Positions 45,000 to 55,105 are shown, counted from the first letter of the stretch. The stretch is 64,000 nt of DNA from Paraglaciecola chathamensis S18K6 (GCA_000314955.1 BAEM01000007.1:248001-312000); one strand, 5' to 3'. A program made the numbers and translations. The notes: generated by a model from the letters alone, not told the origin.

Positions 45000-45596
45000 A
45001 TGGCGAATATTTCAAAATTCGATCGGGAAGAAGTGCTCGAGAAAGCTAAAAACTTGTTTTGGGAAAAAGGCTATTTAGGCACATCAACTCGGGAATTACA
45101 AAGCGCCATTGATATGCGCCCTGGTAGTATTTACGCTGCCTTTGGTAGTAAATCAGACTTATTCATCACCGTATTGAAGCATTATGCTGATGCGCTGGCT
45201 AAGCAAATGCAAACTCATGTTTTTAATAAAGCAGATGTGCTCGGCGCCTTCAAAGCGCAAATACATGATCTGGTATTAAGCCCTAACCAGAGGCGACCGA
45301 GTGAAATCTGTATGTTGGCCAAAACGTTGTCAGAGTTAGACGAAAGCCACAGTGACATATTAACGTTAGCCCGCTCTTTACTTGAAGACGTTGAGAGCAT
45401 GTTTGCTGAAGTCTTTAATCAAGCAAAATTACAACACACAGTGCCAGCACAATTAGATGGGCTTGAAGCCGCAAAAGTGTTGCAAGTTAATATCATCGGC
45501 TGGCGCTCCTATTTAAAAGCCACAGGAGATAGTGACGCAGTGGAGCGTCAAATAGAGATGTTATTCTCCCAGTTCACTGAACAGCAGGCACATTGA
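45000..45596 (+). CDS. TetR/AcrR-family transcription repressor
   Basis: 198 residues. N-terminal helix-turn-helix: EEVLEKAKNLFWEKGYLGTS and MRPGSIYAAFGSKSDLF, the TetR core. The C-terminal ligand domain is variable. ATG 45000 follows GAGGCGACC and lies about 80 bases after the operator; an upstream ATG at 44904 overlaps the operator and is unlikely. Its target beyond itself is unknown; the MscS gene 320 bases downstream is a weak candidate. Confidence 0.9.
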   Translation: MANISKFDREEVLEKAKNLFWEKGYLGTSTRELQSAIDMRPGSIYAAFGSKSDLFITVLKHYADALAKQMQTHVFNKADVLGAFKAQIHDLVLSPNQRRPSEICMLAKTLSELDESHSDILTLARSLLEDVESMFAEVFNQAKLQHTVPAQLDGLEAAKVLQVNIIGWRSYLKATGDSDAVERQIEMLFSQFTEQQAH

Positions 45597-45917
45597 ATTA
45601 ACGACTTGGTGTTGATGACCGAGTCCTACTAAAGTAATAATCCCCTAAACTTTAAAATAGTAGCCCCCTATGCAGCGCTTGAAGTGCTCCTTCTATTTTA
45701 TTATGGCTGTTGCGGTGAACGTCTATCACCGCATATTTCCTTTTGATTGAATAAACTATTGTCTAATAGCGATTCTGCCCTCTGCTCTCATAATATTTTT
45801 GTTAACTGAATAGATAAACACGTCAGTTAAGTTGGCTAGTGTTTTTGTATGCCAACACATGCCCTCAGCGGATACATAATGTTGTTCGCTAAATTTAGCG
45901 CTAAAAAAGGACGTTCC
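45597..45917 (+). promoter_or_regulatory. Gap between TetR and MscS genes
   Basis: 321 bases. It contains a hairpin TGCGGTGA / TCACCGCA (45711-45733) followed by TATTTCCTTTTG, a possible weak terminator for the TetR gene. AAAGGA precedes the MscS start. No gene recognised. Confidence 0.45.
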
Positions 45918-46745
45918 ATGGACTCATTCGAAAAACAGTTACACACTTTTTACGACAAAGCGATCACGCTTGGCACCGAATACGGCGGACAACTAATACT
46001 GGCCATCGTTGTTTTAGTGGTTGGCTTGTGGGTAATAGGGAAAGTAAGTAATGCGGTTAGACACCACGCAGTCAAAGGCTTACCAGATGAAACACTGGCA
46101 CAATTCCTCACCAATATATTTGAAATCATACTCAAAGTACTGCTGGTCATTAGCGTTGCTTCTATGGTGGGAATTGAAACAACCTCGTTTGTGGCGATTT
46201 TGGGGGCAGCTGGGCTAGCGGTCGGTTTTGCATTACAGGGCAGCTTATCTAACTTTGCCGGCGGCGTCATGATACTAATATTCCGCCCCTTCAAAGTAGC
46301 GGATTATGTTGGCGCTCAAGATGTAGAGGGCGTTATTTTAGATATAGGTATTTTTGTCACGACCTTTGAAACGTTTGATAAACGCATCATCATTGTGCCG
46401 AACGGCCCACTGGCCAATGGTAATATAACCAACTACACCGCAAGCAGTATCAGAGCGGTGGAAGTATCTATCGGCATCGCGTATTCAGACGATATTGCTA
46501 AAGGAAAAGCAGCAATGGAGCAGGCGATTCAAAACGACTCGCGCGTGCTCAAGGAAGAAGGAAACGTTGTTGCGGTGGTTGATTTAGGTTCGAGCTCAGT
46601 GGACTTTTTAGTGCGCGCGTTTGTTAAAACAGATGATTATTGGTCATTGTTTTTTGATATACGCCCCATGCTTAAATCTGCGGTAGAAGAAGCTGGCTTG
46701 ACTATTCCGTTCCCACAACGCGATGTGCATATCATTCCTGATTAA
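45918..46745 (+). CDS. mscS: Small-conductance mechanosensitive channel (MscS)
   Basis: 275 residues, close to E. coli MscS (286). Three membrane helices; the pore helix AGLAVGFALQGSLSNFAGG has the Gly/Ala packing pattern, followed by the beta domain start IFRPFKVADYVG. It protects against hypo-osmotic shock. ATG 45918 follows AAAAAGGA; an upstream ATG at 45849 is not supported. Confidence 0.95.
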   Translation: MDSFEKQLHTFYDKAITLGTEYGGQLILAIVVLVVGLWVIGKVSNAVRHHAVKGLPDETLAQFLTNIFEIILKVLLVISVASMVGIETTSFVAILGAAGLAVGFALQGSLSNFAGGVMILIFRPFKVADYVGAQDVEGVILDIGIFVTTFETFDKRIIIVPNGPLANGNITNYTASSIRAVEVSIGIAYSDDIAKGKAAMEQAIQNDSRVLKEEGNVVAVVDLGSSSVDFLVRAFVKTDDYWSLFFDIRPMLKSAVEEAGLTIPFPQRDVHIIPD

Positions 46746-46754
46746 GTAAGAAAC

Positions 46755-46785
46755 CGCCGCTGCCCCAGATACTGGTGCAGCGGCG
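46755..46785. terminator. Long hairpin between MscS and YqhD genes
   Basis: CGCCGCTGC-c-CCAG-ATA-CTGG-t-GCAGCGGCG: nearly 15 paired bases between convergent genes. There is no T tract on either side, so it may stop or stabilise rather than be a classical terminator. Confidence 0.6.
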
Positions 46786-46807
46786 AAACGACCTCCGTGG
46801 GTATAGA

Positions 46808-47953
46808 CTAAGCGACAGCTTGCTCTAGAATTTCACGGCTTTTTGTTAACGTAATCGCTTGATTCTCACCCAAAACTTTCATGCCATGTGCTTCGAGCTG
46901 TGCCACTACTGTGTCCACAGCCTTGGCTTTATCACCATCATGCTCAGTTAATTGGGTTGCCACATCTAAGCTATGATAAAAGGCTTCGATCGCCGCAATA
47001 GTGCGTTCAGCTAGGTCATCCGATTCAGCTAAGCCAAACACGTTTTTCCCCATTTTCTCTAGTTTTGCTTTTTTAACGTCAAGTTGATTGCGCAACAAGG
47101 AAGGCTGCACGATGGCTAATGAACGTGCGTGATCTACGCCATATAAGGCCGTCAATTCGTGACCAATCATATGAGTCGCCCAATCTTGAGCCACACCTGC
47201 ACCAATCAATCCGTTTAGTGCTTGGTTTGCAGACCACATTAGGTTGGCGCGCCACGCATCATCTTGGTTGGCAAAGTTATCACCCAGGGTTTTCAATGCC
47301 TTAAGCAATGCTTCTGCATAACCATCTTGAACCAACGCCCCAGCATCAAAGGTCAAATATTGTTCACATGTATGTACCCAAGCATCCACTAGGCCGTTCA
47401 CTAATTGACGCTGTGGTAAGGTTTTCATTACATCTGGGTCCATTATTGCAAACTTAGGTTGTACTGCTGGTGCCATAAAGGCCAGCTTTTCCTGCGTGGC
47501 AGCTTTACTAACAACCGAACCAGCATTTGACTCTGAGCCGGTCGCGGGCAATGTCAACACCGCGCCCAGCGGTAAAGCCGTTTGCACTTTATGCTTACCC
47601 TGGGGAATATCCCACCCTTCACCTTCATATGTGGCAGCAGCAGCGATATATTTAACGCCATCAATCACTGAACCTCCGCCCACACCTAGAATAAAGTCTA
47701 CCGACTGTTCTTTTGCTACCGCCACTGCTTTATCGAGCACTTCGATGGTCGGGTTAGCTCCCACACCTGAAAACTCAATCCAATTGTGGTCAGCTAGTGC
47801 TGTCACCACTTGGTCATACACACCATTTTTCTTAATTGACCCACCACCATATACCACCAGCACCGTTTGGTCCGCTGGGATCAGCGCACTAAGAGAGGCA
47901 ATTTGGCCTTGTCCGAATTGAATTTTTGTTGGGTTTACATAGCTAAATTTCAT
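46808..47953 (-). CDS. yqhD: Iron-containing alcohol dehydrogenase, YqhD type
   Basis: 381 residues. NADPH-dependent aldehyde reductase of the group III alcohol dehydrogenases. GVGGGSVIDGVKYIAAAA is the cofactor region; TLPATGSESNAGSVVSKA and the metal-binding HMIGHELTALYGVDHARSLAI follow. In E. coli, YqhD removes lipid-peroxidation aldehydes and is controlled by the AraC-type YqhC; here an AraC regulator lies divergently 187 bases away, the same relation. The start is ATG 47953 after AGGAG. Confidence 0.9.
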   Translation of the reverse strand: MKFSYVNPTKIQFGQGQIASLSALIPADQTVLVVYGGGSIKKNGVYDQVVTALADHNWIEFSGVGANPTIEVLDKAVAVAKEQSVDFILGVGGGSVIDGVKYIAAAATYEGEGWDIPQGKHKVQTALPLGAVLTLPATGSESNAGSVVSKAATQEKLAFMAPAVQPKFAIMDPDVMKTLPQRQLVNGLVDAWVHTCEQYLTFDAGALVQDGYAEALLKALKTLGDNFANQDDAWRANLMWSANQALNGLIGAGVAQDWATHMIGHELTALYGVDHARSLAIVQPSLLRNQLDVKKAKLEKMGKNVFGLAESDDLAERTIAAIEAFYHSLDVATQLTEHDGDKAKAVDTVVAQLEAHGMKVLGENQAITLTKSREILEQAVA

Positions 47954-48140
47954 ATTTTTCTCCTAGTCGGTTCACAAACACTGAACTAAATAGATTTGTC
48001 GGTGTTTGGAACAATTCATCACATCATTGAGATGTATAATAGTGGCTAGAATTCCACATTAAAAGCATCATATGCGCCAAAAGCTTGCCTAAAACTATCA
48101 ATCAAGGTAAGTTGCTCTAAATTAAGATTGAGAGCACACC

Positions 48141-49031
48141 ATGACTAACTTAGCGACTGCGCTACAAAAATTTGCCGAAAATACTAACTTGCTTGAACTT
48201 GAAGGGAACATTAAGACATCAGTGCCCGGAGTACGCTTTTTTCGTACAAGTAAGAGCAGTCCGCGCCAACCTCTCGTTTATCAGTCTGGTATTATTATCG
48301 TCGCCCAAGGCCACAAAATCATTCACTTTCCAGAACGGCAAATTCAATACGGCGCTGGGGATTATCTCGTACTAGGAATGCCAATGCCCCTAGAATGTGA
48401 GGCGTTTTCAGATCATGGGCTACCCATAATGGGCTTATCAATTGATGTGAACCCAGCGTTACTACACAAATTAGTTAGCCAAATGCAGCTGCACCACAAG
48501 TATACTCAAAGCGACGTATGTCAGGATAAAAGCTGCATACAATCAGCCAAATTAGGTGCTGCGCTTGAGCTAACGTTACAGCGACTAACATCTGCTCTGG
48601 CAGATCCAATCGAAGCTGAAATTTTTGGCCAAGACATAATCAAAGAACTTATTTATCGCGTGCTAAGCGGCCCACAAGGCCACATATTATTTGGCTTAGC
48701 GCAACACGACGGACACTATGCAAGAGTGGCTAGAGCCTTAAACACCATGCACGCAAATTATGCTAGCCCCATCACGGTCGAAGCATTAGCCGAAGATGTA
48801 AATATGAGCGTATCCGCTTTTCACAGGGCATTTAGGCAAGTCACTTTTGAGTCACCATTGCAATATTTAAAAAAAGTCCGCCTGGTTAAAGCAAGAGATT
48901 TAATTGCTACTAGTGGAAGCCGCGCCAATGAGGCTGCGTTTAAAGTAGGCTATACCAGCGCGTCGCAGTTTAGTCGTGAGTTTAAACGCCACTTCAACCA
49001 GTCTCCCAGCGAAATGTCAGCACAACACTGA
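48141..49031 (+). CDS. AraC-family regulator, YqhC-like
   Basis: 296 residues. N-terminal cupin-like AraC_N domain (YQSGIIIVAQGHKIIHF, YGAGDYLVLGMPMPLECE) and two C-terminal helix-turn-helix motifs (VEALAEDVNMSVSAFHRAFR and EAAFKVGYTSASQFSREFKR). Divergent from the yqhD-type gene, which it very likely activates in response to reactive aldehydes. Cys-containing VCQDKSCI in the N-terminal domain could be a sensing site; that is a guess. GAGAG precedes the ATG. Confidence 0.88.
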   Translation: MTNLATALQKFAENTNLLELEGNIKTSVPGVRFFRTSKSSPRQPLVYQSGIIIVAQGHKIIHFPERQIQYGAGDYLVLGMPMPLECEAFSDHGLPIMGLSIDVNPALLHKLVSQMQLHHKYTQSDVCQDKSCIQSAKLGAALELTLQRLTSALADPIEAEIFGQDIIKELIYRVLSGPQGHILFGLAQHDGHYARVARALNTMHANYASPITVEALAEDVNMSVSAFHRAFRQVTFESPLQYLKKVRLVKARDLIATSGSRANEAAFKVGYTSASQFSREFKRHFNQSPSEMSAQH

Positions 49032-49049
49032 TCTATGAATAGAACTATC

Positions 49050-49787
49050 TTAAAGAGTAGACAAATCAGCAGTTTTCGATGGCTTGCAGGGGGATGACTC
49101 TTCCAGAGCGTGCTTATACTTTTTATATAAAAGAATGCTTAATCCCACACAAATACCCAGCATTACCACACTTAAAGCGACTTTCCAGATAGACATTACC
49201 ACTATGCCTTTGCCCATTAAGGCAAACAACGCCATCTGCGGGATGTACCCGATTCCTGAACCCAATATAAAATGTCGCGCTTTTACGTTTGTCACGCCCG
49301 CCATTAAATTGGTAAGAAAGTTACTTCCTAAAGGAAGCAAGCGAATAATGATGGTTTTAGTAACAGGACTGTCTTCAACAAAACGGTTAATACTGTGAAT
49401 ACGCGACGCATAGCGACGCCTCACAACAGGTTTAAGCAAAAATCTAGCAACGAAAAAGCTTACCATACAACCACATATGGCTCCGCTGACAGACAATAGC
49501 GCGCCTTGTAAAAAGCCGAAGGCATAACCGCCTAGAAATGCCATAACTTGACGCGGGCAACCTATGGCCATCGCACCTGTGCTAAATAACAAAAAATATC
49601 CCACCCCTAATACGCCATTTTGGCGGATACGAGTGTCTATCCAATGCTCATCGAATGAATCAAATACAGGCAAGGAACTGATTAAGCCGCCGATGACGGC
49701 ACACACCAATAAGAATATCAGGCTCTTTAGCACTATTTTCGACCTGATGGAAACCTGAGAGGTAGATTTAAATCTAGCTATCGGCAA
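49050..49787 (-). CDS. TVP38/TMEM64 (VTT domain) membrane protein
   Basis: 245 residues, about six helices. The VTT/DedA-like core shows FSTGAMAIGCPRQVMAFLGGYAFG, AICGCMVSFFVARFLLKP and LLPLGSNFLTNLMAGVTNVK. Related proteins act in lipid movement across membranes; its bacterial role is little known. The start is a TTG at 49787 with GGA upstream; no in-frame ATG is better placed. It is convergent with the AraC gene. Confidence 0.85.
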   Translation of the reverse strand: MPIARFKSTSQVSIRSKIVLKSLIFLLVCAVIGGLISSLPVFDSFDEHWIDTRIRQNGVLGVGYFLLFSTGAMAIGCPRQVMAFLGGYAFGFLQGALLSVSGAICGCMVSFFVARFLLKPVVRRRYASRIHSINRFVEDSPVTKTIIIRLLPLGSNFLTNLMAGVTNVKARHFILGSGIGYIPQMALFALMGKGIVVMSIWKVALSVVMLGICVGLSILLYKKYKHALEESSPCKPSKTADLSTL

Positions 49788-49903
49788 AACTAATCGTCCG
49801 AAAATTAATTGCTCTTAGCCGAAGCGCCAATAAAAACTGGAGCAAAGTCGATACGTATTGCTCCATTCCTATGGCGTGATTGATTGGGTTCAAGGGTTTG
49901 CGC

Positions 49904-50851
49904 TTAATCGGCGACTTTAAGATAACGCTCAATAATTTCAGTACCATTACTGGCTTGAATAGGTTTAAAAATAAAGCCCGATATCCCCTGGGCCTTACAG
50001 GAATTTACCAATAATTGGTCTGTCACTGAAGACAGCATAACGATAGGTACATTGGATCCTAAACCGCGGATTTGTGCTAGTGCTTTATCACCGTTTAGTT
50101 TATCCATCACGACATCCATAAAAATAAAATCGGGCGGATTACTTTTCACTAACTCCACGGCGCCGGAACCATCATCGGCTTCCTCGATATTGCTGTATCC
50201 GAGCGAATGCAAAAACCGAGTGAGGGCTTTGCGGATCATAGCGCTGTCATCAACCAATAAAATGCGACTGTCTTTAGCAAGCACTTTAGTATGTGAATTT
50301 TCAATAGCGACGCTTTCTTCGCGTTTTATTCCGCCCTCTTGGTAATCAACGCTGCGCACTAATAAATTGAAATAGTAACGACCTACCCCATCAATAGTAA
50401 TAGGCACTGTCACCACTTCTTGTACGCCATCAAGATATTGGTCCATTTGCGACAAATCTTCGACAAAATACGGGCTAGAAAAACCGTAATCTAAGCTGTA
50501 ACGGCGGTGCAAATCAGTTGAACGGCCAACAATTGTGTTACCCCATTCGGCCAGTGCATTGCGCAAATCGTCAGTCATCTCGGTATGTTCATACGCTTCA
50601 CCAAACATGCTTTGGCATACAGAGTTACCAATTGATACTGCGGTTTCGGGGTAATGATGCATCATAATCACCCCATCAAGATTACCTGTGACTTCAGAGC
50701 ACACTGCATAACCTTTAAATCGGAAATCTTGTACGTTATCCATGAACGCTTCACCCGCTGATCCGGTTAAATTGGTCATGGCTTTTAAACTAGCAAGTGA
50801 TTCATTAATAAAGGGGTAAAGAATAACTTTATAAATGGTTTCAACTGACAT
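49904..50851 (-). CDS. CheX-like phosphatase domain fused to a receiver domain
   Basis: 315 residues. The N-terminal ~170 residues resemble CheX/CheC: LAEWGNTIVGR carries the Glu-x2-Asn pair used for dephosphorylating CheY-P. The C-terminal receiver starts SRILLVDDSAMIRKALTRFL, phospho-acceptor FIFMDVVMDKLNG, Lys in FIFKPI. The protein may dephosphorylate its own receiver or act as a phosphate sink. No chemotaxis genes are adjacent. Confidence 0.85.
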   Translation of the reverse strand: MSVETIYKVILYPFINESLASLKAMTNLTGSAGEAFMDNVQDFRFKGYAVCSEVTGNLDGVIMMHHYPETAVSIGNSVCQSMFGEAYEHTEMTDDLRNALAEWGNTIVGRSTDLHRRYSLDYGFSSPYFVEDLSQMDQYLDGVQEVVTVPITIDGVGRYYFNLLVRSVDYQEGGIKREESVAIENSHTKVLAKDSRILLVDDSAMIRKALTRFLHSLGYSNIEEADDGSGAVELVKSNPPDFIFMDVVMDKLNGDKALAQIRGLGSNVPIVMLSSVTDQLLVNSCKAQGISGFIFKPIQASNGTEIIERYLKVAD

Positions 50852-51067
50852 ATTGCTTTCTCTAATTATTATTATTGTTACTGCGAGGACAGCAAACTAC
50901 TAAAGCTAGCGAGATATTGCAAGAATGTAAATAGCCCTAATTTATAGGTTAAGTAATTAATTTACCGAAACTTTTAACGAGACAAACAGTGGTATTTTTT
51001 ACTACAAAAACGCACAGAGGAAGCGGGTACCCTATCGGCTCCCCACTTCCTGTTGTTTTTCTTACAA

Positions 51068-53356
51068 TTAGCTCGGCATGGCTGCTAATACCGCTTCAGG
51101 GGTTATCGGCAAATCCCTTACGCGAGCACCAACAGCATTAAAAATAGCATTTGCAATCGCTGGGGCGACAGCGATTAAGCCGGGCTCCCCTAAGCCGGTA
51201 GGAAACTCTGTGTTTTGTACAAAACTGATATCCAAATCAGGTAGGTTGTTCATTCGCAGCGGAGTATACGTATCTAGGTTAGTATCCTTAACCTGCCCCT
51301 TCGTAAACTCAGTCCCTTCAAACAGCGCCAAACTCAACCCCCATAACATTGAGCCTTGGGTTTGGGCCAAAGCACCGTCCGGATGAACCACGGTTCCACA
51401 ATCTAATACTCCCGTTAGCTTGTGCACTTTCACTTTGCCCGATTCAACATCGACCTCGACATGCGCTACACATGCCCCCCAAGTAGGCATATCCCGCTCT
51501 TGCCCAGAGGAAATTGCGATCCCCATTCCTTGGTTTTTAGGCAAAGTCTGCCCCCAGTTCGTTTGGCTGCGAATATCCGTTAGTACCTTGGCTAGACGTT
51601 TAGCGCCGCCGACTGATACAGGCGCTTCACCCGCATTCTTGCCGCTGGCATCGAGCATAGACAAACGAAAATCAATAGGATCCATATATTGCTTGTGAGC
51701 TATCTCGTCCATGAACGATTCAACTGCCCAACCTGTCCAGCCAGGCCCAACAGCACGTAACCAACCTGGCACAAAGGTTTTTTGCGCAAGAGGATTATTG
51801 ATCGCCCTTACGCGATGATTTTTCAAGGTATACCAGTGATCAGCGCCGGCAATTGAAAACGGGTCAAATTTACCTTTTTTGTCTACACCTTCTGGCATAA
51901 AGGCTGGAGCCATGGCCATAGTCGGCCACCCCGCAGCAGCGCCATGCTCGATGCCTAATAACTTATCGTCGCCATCCCAATAGGCATTCATTTGCTGAAC
52001 CGAAGGCGAGCGCACACAGTCGAAGCGTGTATCATCTTCGCGGGTAAAAACCAGTTTAACTGGCTTACCTATGGCTTGTGCCGTTAGTGCAGCAGGAATC
52101 ATATAATCACCTGCTAGGCGACGTCCGAAGCCACCACCTAAGTAGTACTGATGAATAATAACCTTGTCGTCACTCATACCTACCGCTTTAGCCACAACAG
52201 GTAAGAATAACGATTGCCATTGATTACCGCAGTGCACATGACAAACCCCGTCCTTAAACTCAACAGCTGCATTAACAGGCTCCATAGTGAAGTGCAGCAC
52301 AGAGGACGTTTTATACACTGACTCAAGAGAGGTTTTCGCATTTTGCGCCGCTTTAGCGATGTCTCCTTTTTCAACCACTAATGTGCCAGAAGTCTTGTCT
52401 TTAGCTAGGGTTTCTCCTTGGCTAATGATGTCTTGCTCGCTGACGTTTGCAGTCTCGCCAAGATCATACTTTACCTCAATCGCATTTCCCGCTTTGACCG
52501 CGGCATAATAAGTATCTGCGAGTACCGTCACCCAGCCTTGAACGGTGTCACTGGGATCTGTGAGTATTTCATAGCCTTGATAGCCTTTTATCGACTTAGC
52601 TGCGCTATCGTCGACGCTCGTCACTTTACTACCATGGCGCGTTGGGGGAATAACGGGGCGGGCAAACACCATGCCTTCAAGTTCAATATCAATACCATAT
52701 TGCGCTGTACCATTGGTCTTCGCTGGAATATCTAGCGCTTGACTTGGCTTTGCAATTAACTGGCGACTAGCAGGGCTTTTAGGTTCGAACTTTGCCAATT
52801 CCTCAGGGCTAAAGGTACGTTCGATTTTGCCGTTTTTGACTATTTCGGCAAAGCTTATCGACTTATCGCCCGCTACAACATGACTGTTGTGTGTCGAGCA
52901 ATCTTTAGGGTTTACTCCCAATAATTTCGCCCCCGCTTCAATAAGCACCGTACGCCCTGCAGCCCCTGCTTGTGACATAGGAACATAAGTTTGAAACACA
53001 GACCAAGAGCCGCCCGTTACCATGTAGCCCCATTTAGGGTCAGTGTCCACGTGCTTAATTTCGACATTGTTCCAATCAGCCCCTAACTCGTCAGCGACGA
53101 TACGGGCAATTGCCGTTCCTACGTGTTGGCCCATTTCTGCCCGGGCGATATTTACCAAAATTTTCCCTTGGGTATCAATCTCGAACCACACAGTAGGGCT
53201 AAAAGATTTAGCCGCTAATTGCTCAGACGCGCCGCCAGTTACTACCTCAAGGGCATTGATACTTGGCGCAAAAGCCATTAACAAACCACTACCGACTGAG
53301 CCGATCAAAAAACGACGACGGCTATGTTCAATCTTATCTTTACGTAAACGAGTCAT
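51068..53356 (-). CDS. Molybdenum hydroxylase large subunit (isoquinoline 1-oxidoreductase beta type)
   Basis: 762 residues. N-terminal twin-arginine signal HSRRRFLIGSVGSG, so it is exported folded. The xanthine dehydrogenase-type molybdopterin domain shows GGGFGRRLAGDYMIPAA, GWLRAVGPGWTGWAVESFMDE and the closing GLGEPGLIAVAPAIANAIF, the Glu of GEPG being the catalytic base. It follows the iron-sulfur subunit with one base between stop and start. Substrates of this family include N-heterocycles and aldehydes. No cytochrome partner is adjacent. Confidence 0.92.
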   Translation of the reverse strand: MTRLRKDKIEHSRRRFLIGSVGSGLLMAFAPSINALEVVTGGASEQLAAKSFSPTVWFEIDTQGKILVNIARAEMGQHVGTAIARIVADELGADWNNVEIKHVDTDPKWGYMVTGGSWSVFQTYVPMSQAGAAGRTVLIEAGAKLLGVNPKDCSTHNSHVVAGDKSISFAEIVKNGKIERTFSPEELAKFEPKSPASRQLIAKPSQALDIPAKTNGTAQYGIDIELEGMVFARPVIPPTRHGSKVTSVDDSAAKSIKGYQGYEILTDPSDTVQGWVTVLADTYYAAVKAGNAIEVKYDLGETANVSEQDIISQGETLAKDKTSGTLVVEKGDIAKAAQNAKTSLESVYKTSSVLHFTMEPVNAAVEFKDGVCHVHCGNQWQSLFLPVVAKAVGMSDDKVIIHQYYLGGGFGRRLAGDYMIPAALTAQAIGKPVKLVFTREDDTRFDCVRSPSVQQMNAYWDGDDKLLGIEHGAAAGWPTMAMAPAFMPEGVDKKGKFDPFSIAGADHWYTLKNHRVRAINNPLAQKTFVPGWLRAVGPGWTGWAVESFMDEIAHKQYMDPIDFRLSMLDASGKNAGEAPVSVGGAKRLAKVLTDIRSQTNWGQTLPKNQGMGIAISSGQERDMPTWGACVAHVEVDVESGKVKVHKLTGVLDCGTVVHPDGALAQTQGSMLWGLSLALFEGTEFTKGQVKDTNLDTYTPLRMNNLPDLDISFVQNTEFPTGLGEPGLIAVAPAIANAIFNAVGARVRDLPITPEAVLAAMPS

Positions 53357-53357
53357 A

Positions 53358-53855
53358 TTAACTTACTCCCTGTGCGTCGCGCTTAGGATTATATATCTGC
53401 ACAACCGACTCGGATTGCCCCGCAACATCTTGAATGGCTTCTTTGATGCGAGCGTATGTCATACAACGACATAGGTTACCGCTCATGTAGGCTTCAATTT
53501 CCTCTTCGCTTGGATCTGCATTGGTTGCCAGTAGCCCAGCCGCCTGCATAATTTGCCCAGACTGACAATAACCACACTGAGGCACTTGATGTTCCACCCA
53601 CGCTTTTTGCAGCGGATGCTGATTGTCTAATCCTTCTATTGTGCGGATCTCTGCGTTAGCAATAGCACTAATCGGCAGTGAACAGGAACGCACGGGGGAA
53701 CCATTGAAATGCACAGTACAAGCACCGCACATGGCAATCCCGCAGCCAAACTTGGTGCCTTTAAGACCAAATTCGTCTCGTATTACCCAAAGCAAAGGCG
53801 TATCAGCCTCAGCATCTGAAGTGATTTTTTTCCCGTTCAATGAAAACTCAATCAT
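53358..53855 (-). CDS. 2Fe-2S subunit of molybdenum hydroxylase (isoquinoline 1-oxidoreductase alpha type)
   Basis: 165 residues with two [2Fe-2S] clusters. Plant-type: FGCGIAMCGACTVHF with a further Cys in VRSCSLP; helical domain: QCGYCQSGQIMQAAGLL and GNLCRCMTYARI. It transfers electrons from the molybdenum subunit encoded directly downstream. No signal peptide, so it probably travels with the Tat-exported large subunit. Confidence 0.94.
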   Translation of the reverse strand: MIEFSLNGKKITSDAEADTPLLWVIRDEFGLKGTKFGCGIAMCGACTVHFNGSPVRSCSLPISAIANAEIRTIEGLDNQHPLQKAWVEHQVPQCGYCQSGQIMQAAGLLATNADPSEEEIEAYMSGNLCRCMTYARIKEAIQDVAGQSESVVQIYNPKRDAQGVS

Positions 53856-54057
53856 GATGATTACCTGTTTGATAGTGAATATTAATAACGTGGTCCTGCG
53901 GTCTTCCGTGAAACTTTATAGCTAGATTATGACACTGTGGTTTTTGTCTACTAAGTGTAGTTCAAGTAGCTACATCTAAAGATAAGTTAATCAAGACTAA
54001 AAGCGGTCAAGATAAACTGGAATGAATTGAATTGTGGTCGAATTATCAGGCGACATA

Positions 54058-54084
54058 GAAAAAGCCACTAAAAAGTGGCTTTCA
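54058..54084 (-). terminator. Terminator after yghU
   Basis: AAAGCCACT-AAAA-AGTGGCTTT; on the - strand it is followed by TTCTATG after a short T run. It ends the yghU transcript. Confidence 0.85.
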
Positions 54085-54110
54085 TCGAGTAAATGCCAGC
54101 GAACTAAAGC

Positions 54111-54959
54111 TTAAACTTTGCCTGCAAAATCCGCTGCTGAATGACGTTCAGGCACTTGGTCTTCGGGTTCTCCCCATGTGCGATTAACCTTCACGCCACG
54201 CTTAACTGCGGGCCTTTGGGCAATGTCATTAGCCCAGCGAACAAGATGCGTATATTCGTGTGTTTGTAAAAACTCAGCGGCTTCATAAACAACATTACGC
54301 ACCAGCGAGCCGTACCAAGGCCATATTGCCATGTCGGCAATCGTGTACTGGTCACCCGCGATAAATTTATTTTTTGCCAGTTGTTTATCAAGTACATCTA
54401 GCTGACGCTTTACTTCCATCGCATAGCGATCAATGGGGTATTGGTACTTCTCTGGCGCATAGGCATAAAAGTGACCAAAGCCGCCGCCTAAGAAAGGCGC
54501 GCTACCCATTTGCCAAAATAGCCAGTTCATACACTCAGTACGACCAGCAAGATCTTTTGGAATAAAAGCTTCAAATTTTTCGGCCAAATAAAGCAAAATA
54601 GAGCCAGACTCAAATATTCTAGTTTCTGGGGAGTTGGACGTATCTATCAAAGCAGGAATTTTTGAGTTTGGATTGATATCCACAAAACCGCTGCCAAATT
54701 GATCACCGTCGCCAATATTAATTGGATATGCGTCGTACTGCGCCCCGCTGTAACCGGCTTCAAGTAACTCTTCAAGCATCACAGTAACCTTTACACCATT
54801 TGGCGTCGCCATTGAGTGCAACTGCAAAGCATGTTCACCACGAGGAAGCGTTTTTTCAAATCGAGCGCCCGCAGTTGGACGGTTAATGTTGGCAAACTTG
54901 CCTCCATTTGCAGCATCAAAAGACCAGATTTTTGGTGGGGTATAAGTCGGGTCGGACAT
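54111..54959 (-). CDS. yghU: Glutathione-dependent disulfide-bond oxidoreductase, GST family
   Basis: 282 residues, close to E. coli YghU (288). Very similar throughout: FANINRPTAGARFEKTLPRG at the N-terminus, LHSMATPNGVKVTVMLEELL in the thioredoxin-like domain, NPNSKIPALID and ESGSILLYLAEKF for glutathione binding, then GGGFGHFYAYAPEKYQYPI and YTIADMAIWPW. These proteins hold two glutathiones and reduce disulfides and organic peroxides. Its start follows GAGGAAATGTG. It stands alone with its own terminator. Confidence 0.95.
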   Translation of the reverse strand: MSDPTYTPPKIWSFDAANGGKFANINRPTAGARFEKTLPRGEHALQLHSMATPNGVKVTVMLEELLEAGYSGAQYDAYPINIGDGDQFGSGFVDINPNSKIPALIDTSNSPETRIFESGSILLYLAEKFEAFIPKDLAGRTECMNWLFWQMGSAPFLGGGFGHFYAYAPEKYQYPIDRYAMEVKRQLDVLDKQLAKNKFIAGDQYTIADMAIWPWYGSLVRNVVYEAAEFLQTHEYTHLVRWANDIAQRPAVKRGVKVNRTWGEPEDQVPERHSAADFAGKV

Positions 54960-55105
54960 AGTTCACATTTCCTCGGCTATTTTGATAAGTGTTAATGTTA
55001 GGTTGGGGCTGACCATGTAAAAGCAAGGGATAGCGTAATTGATTTTTGTACCAAGAGGGACACAAATGTGTAACGAGTTATATCCCTATTAAATGAGCAG
55101 ACATA

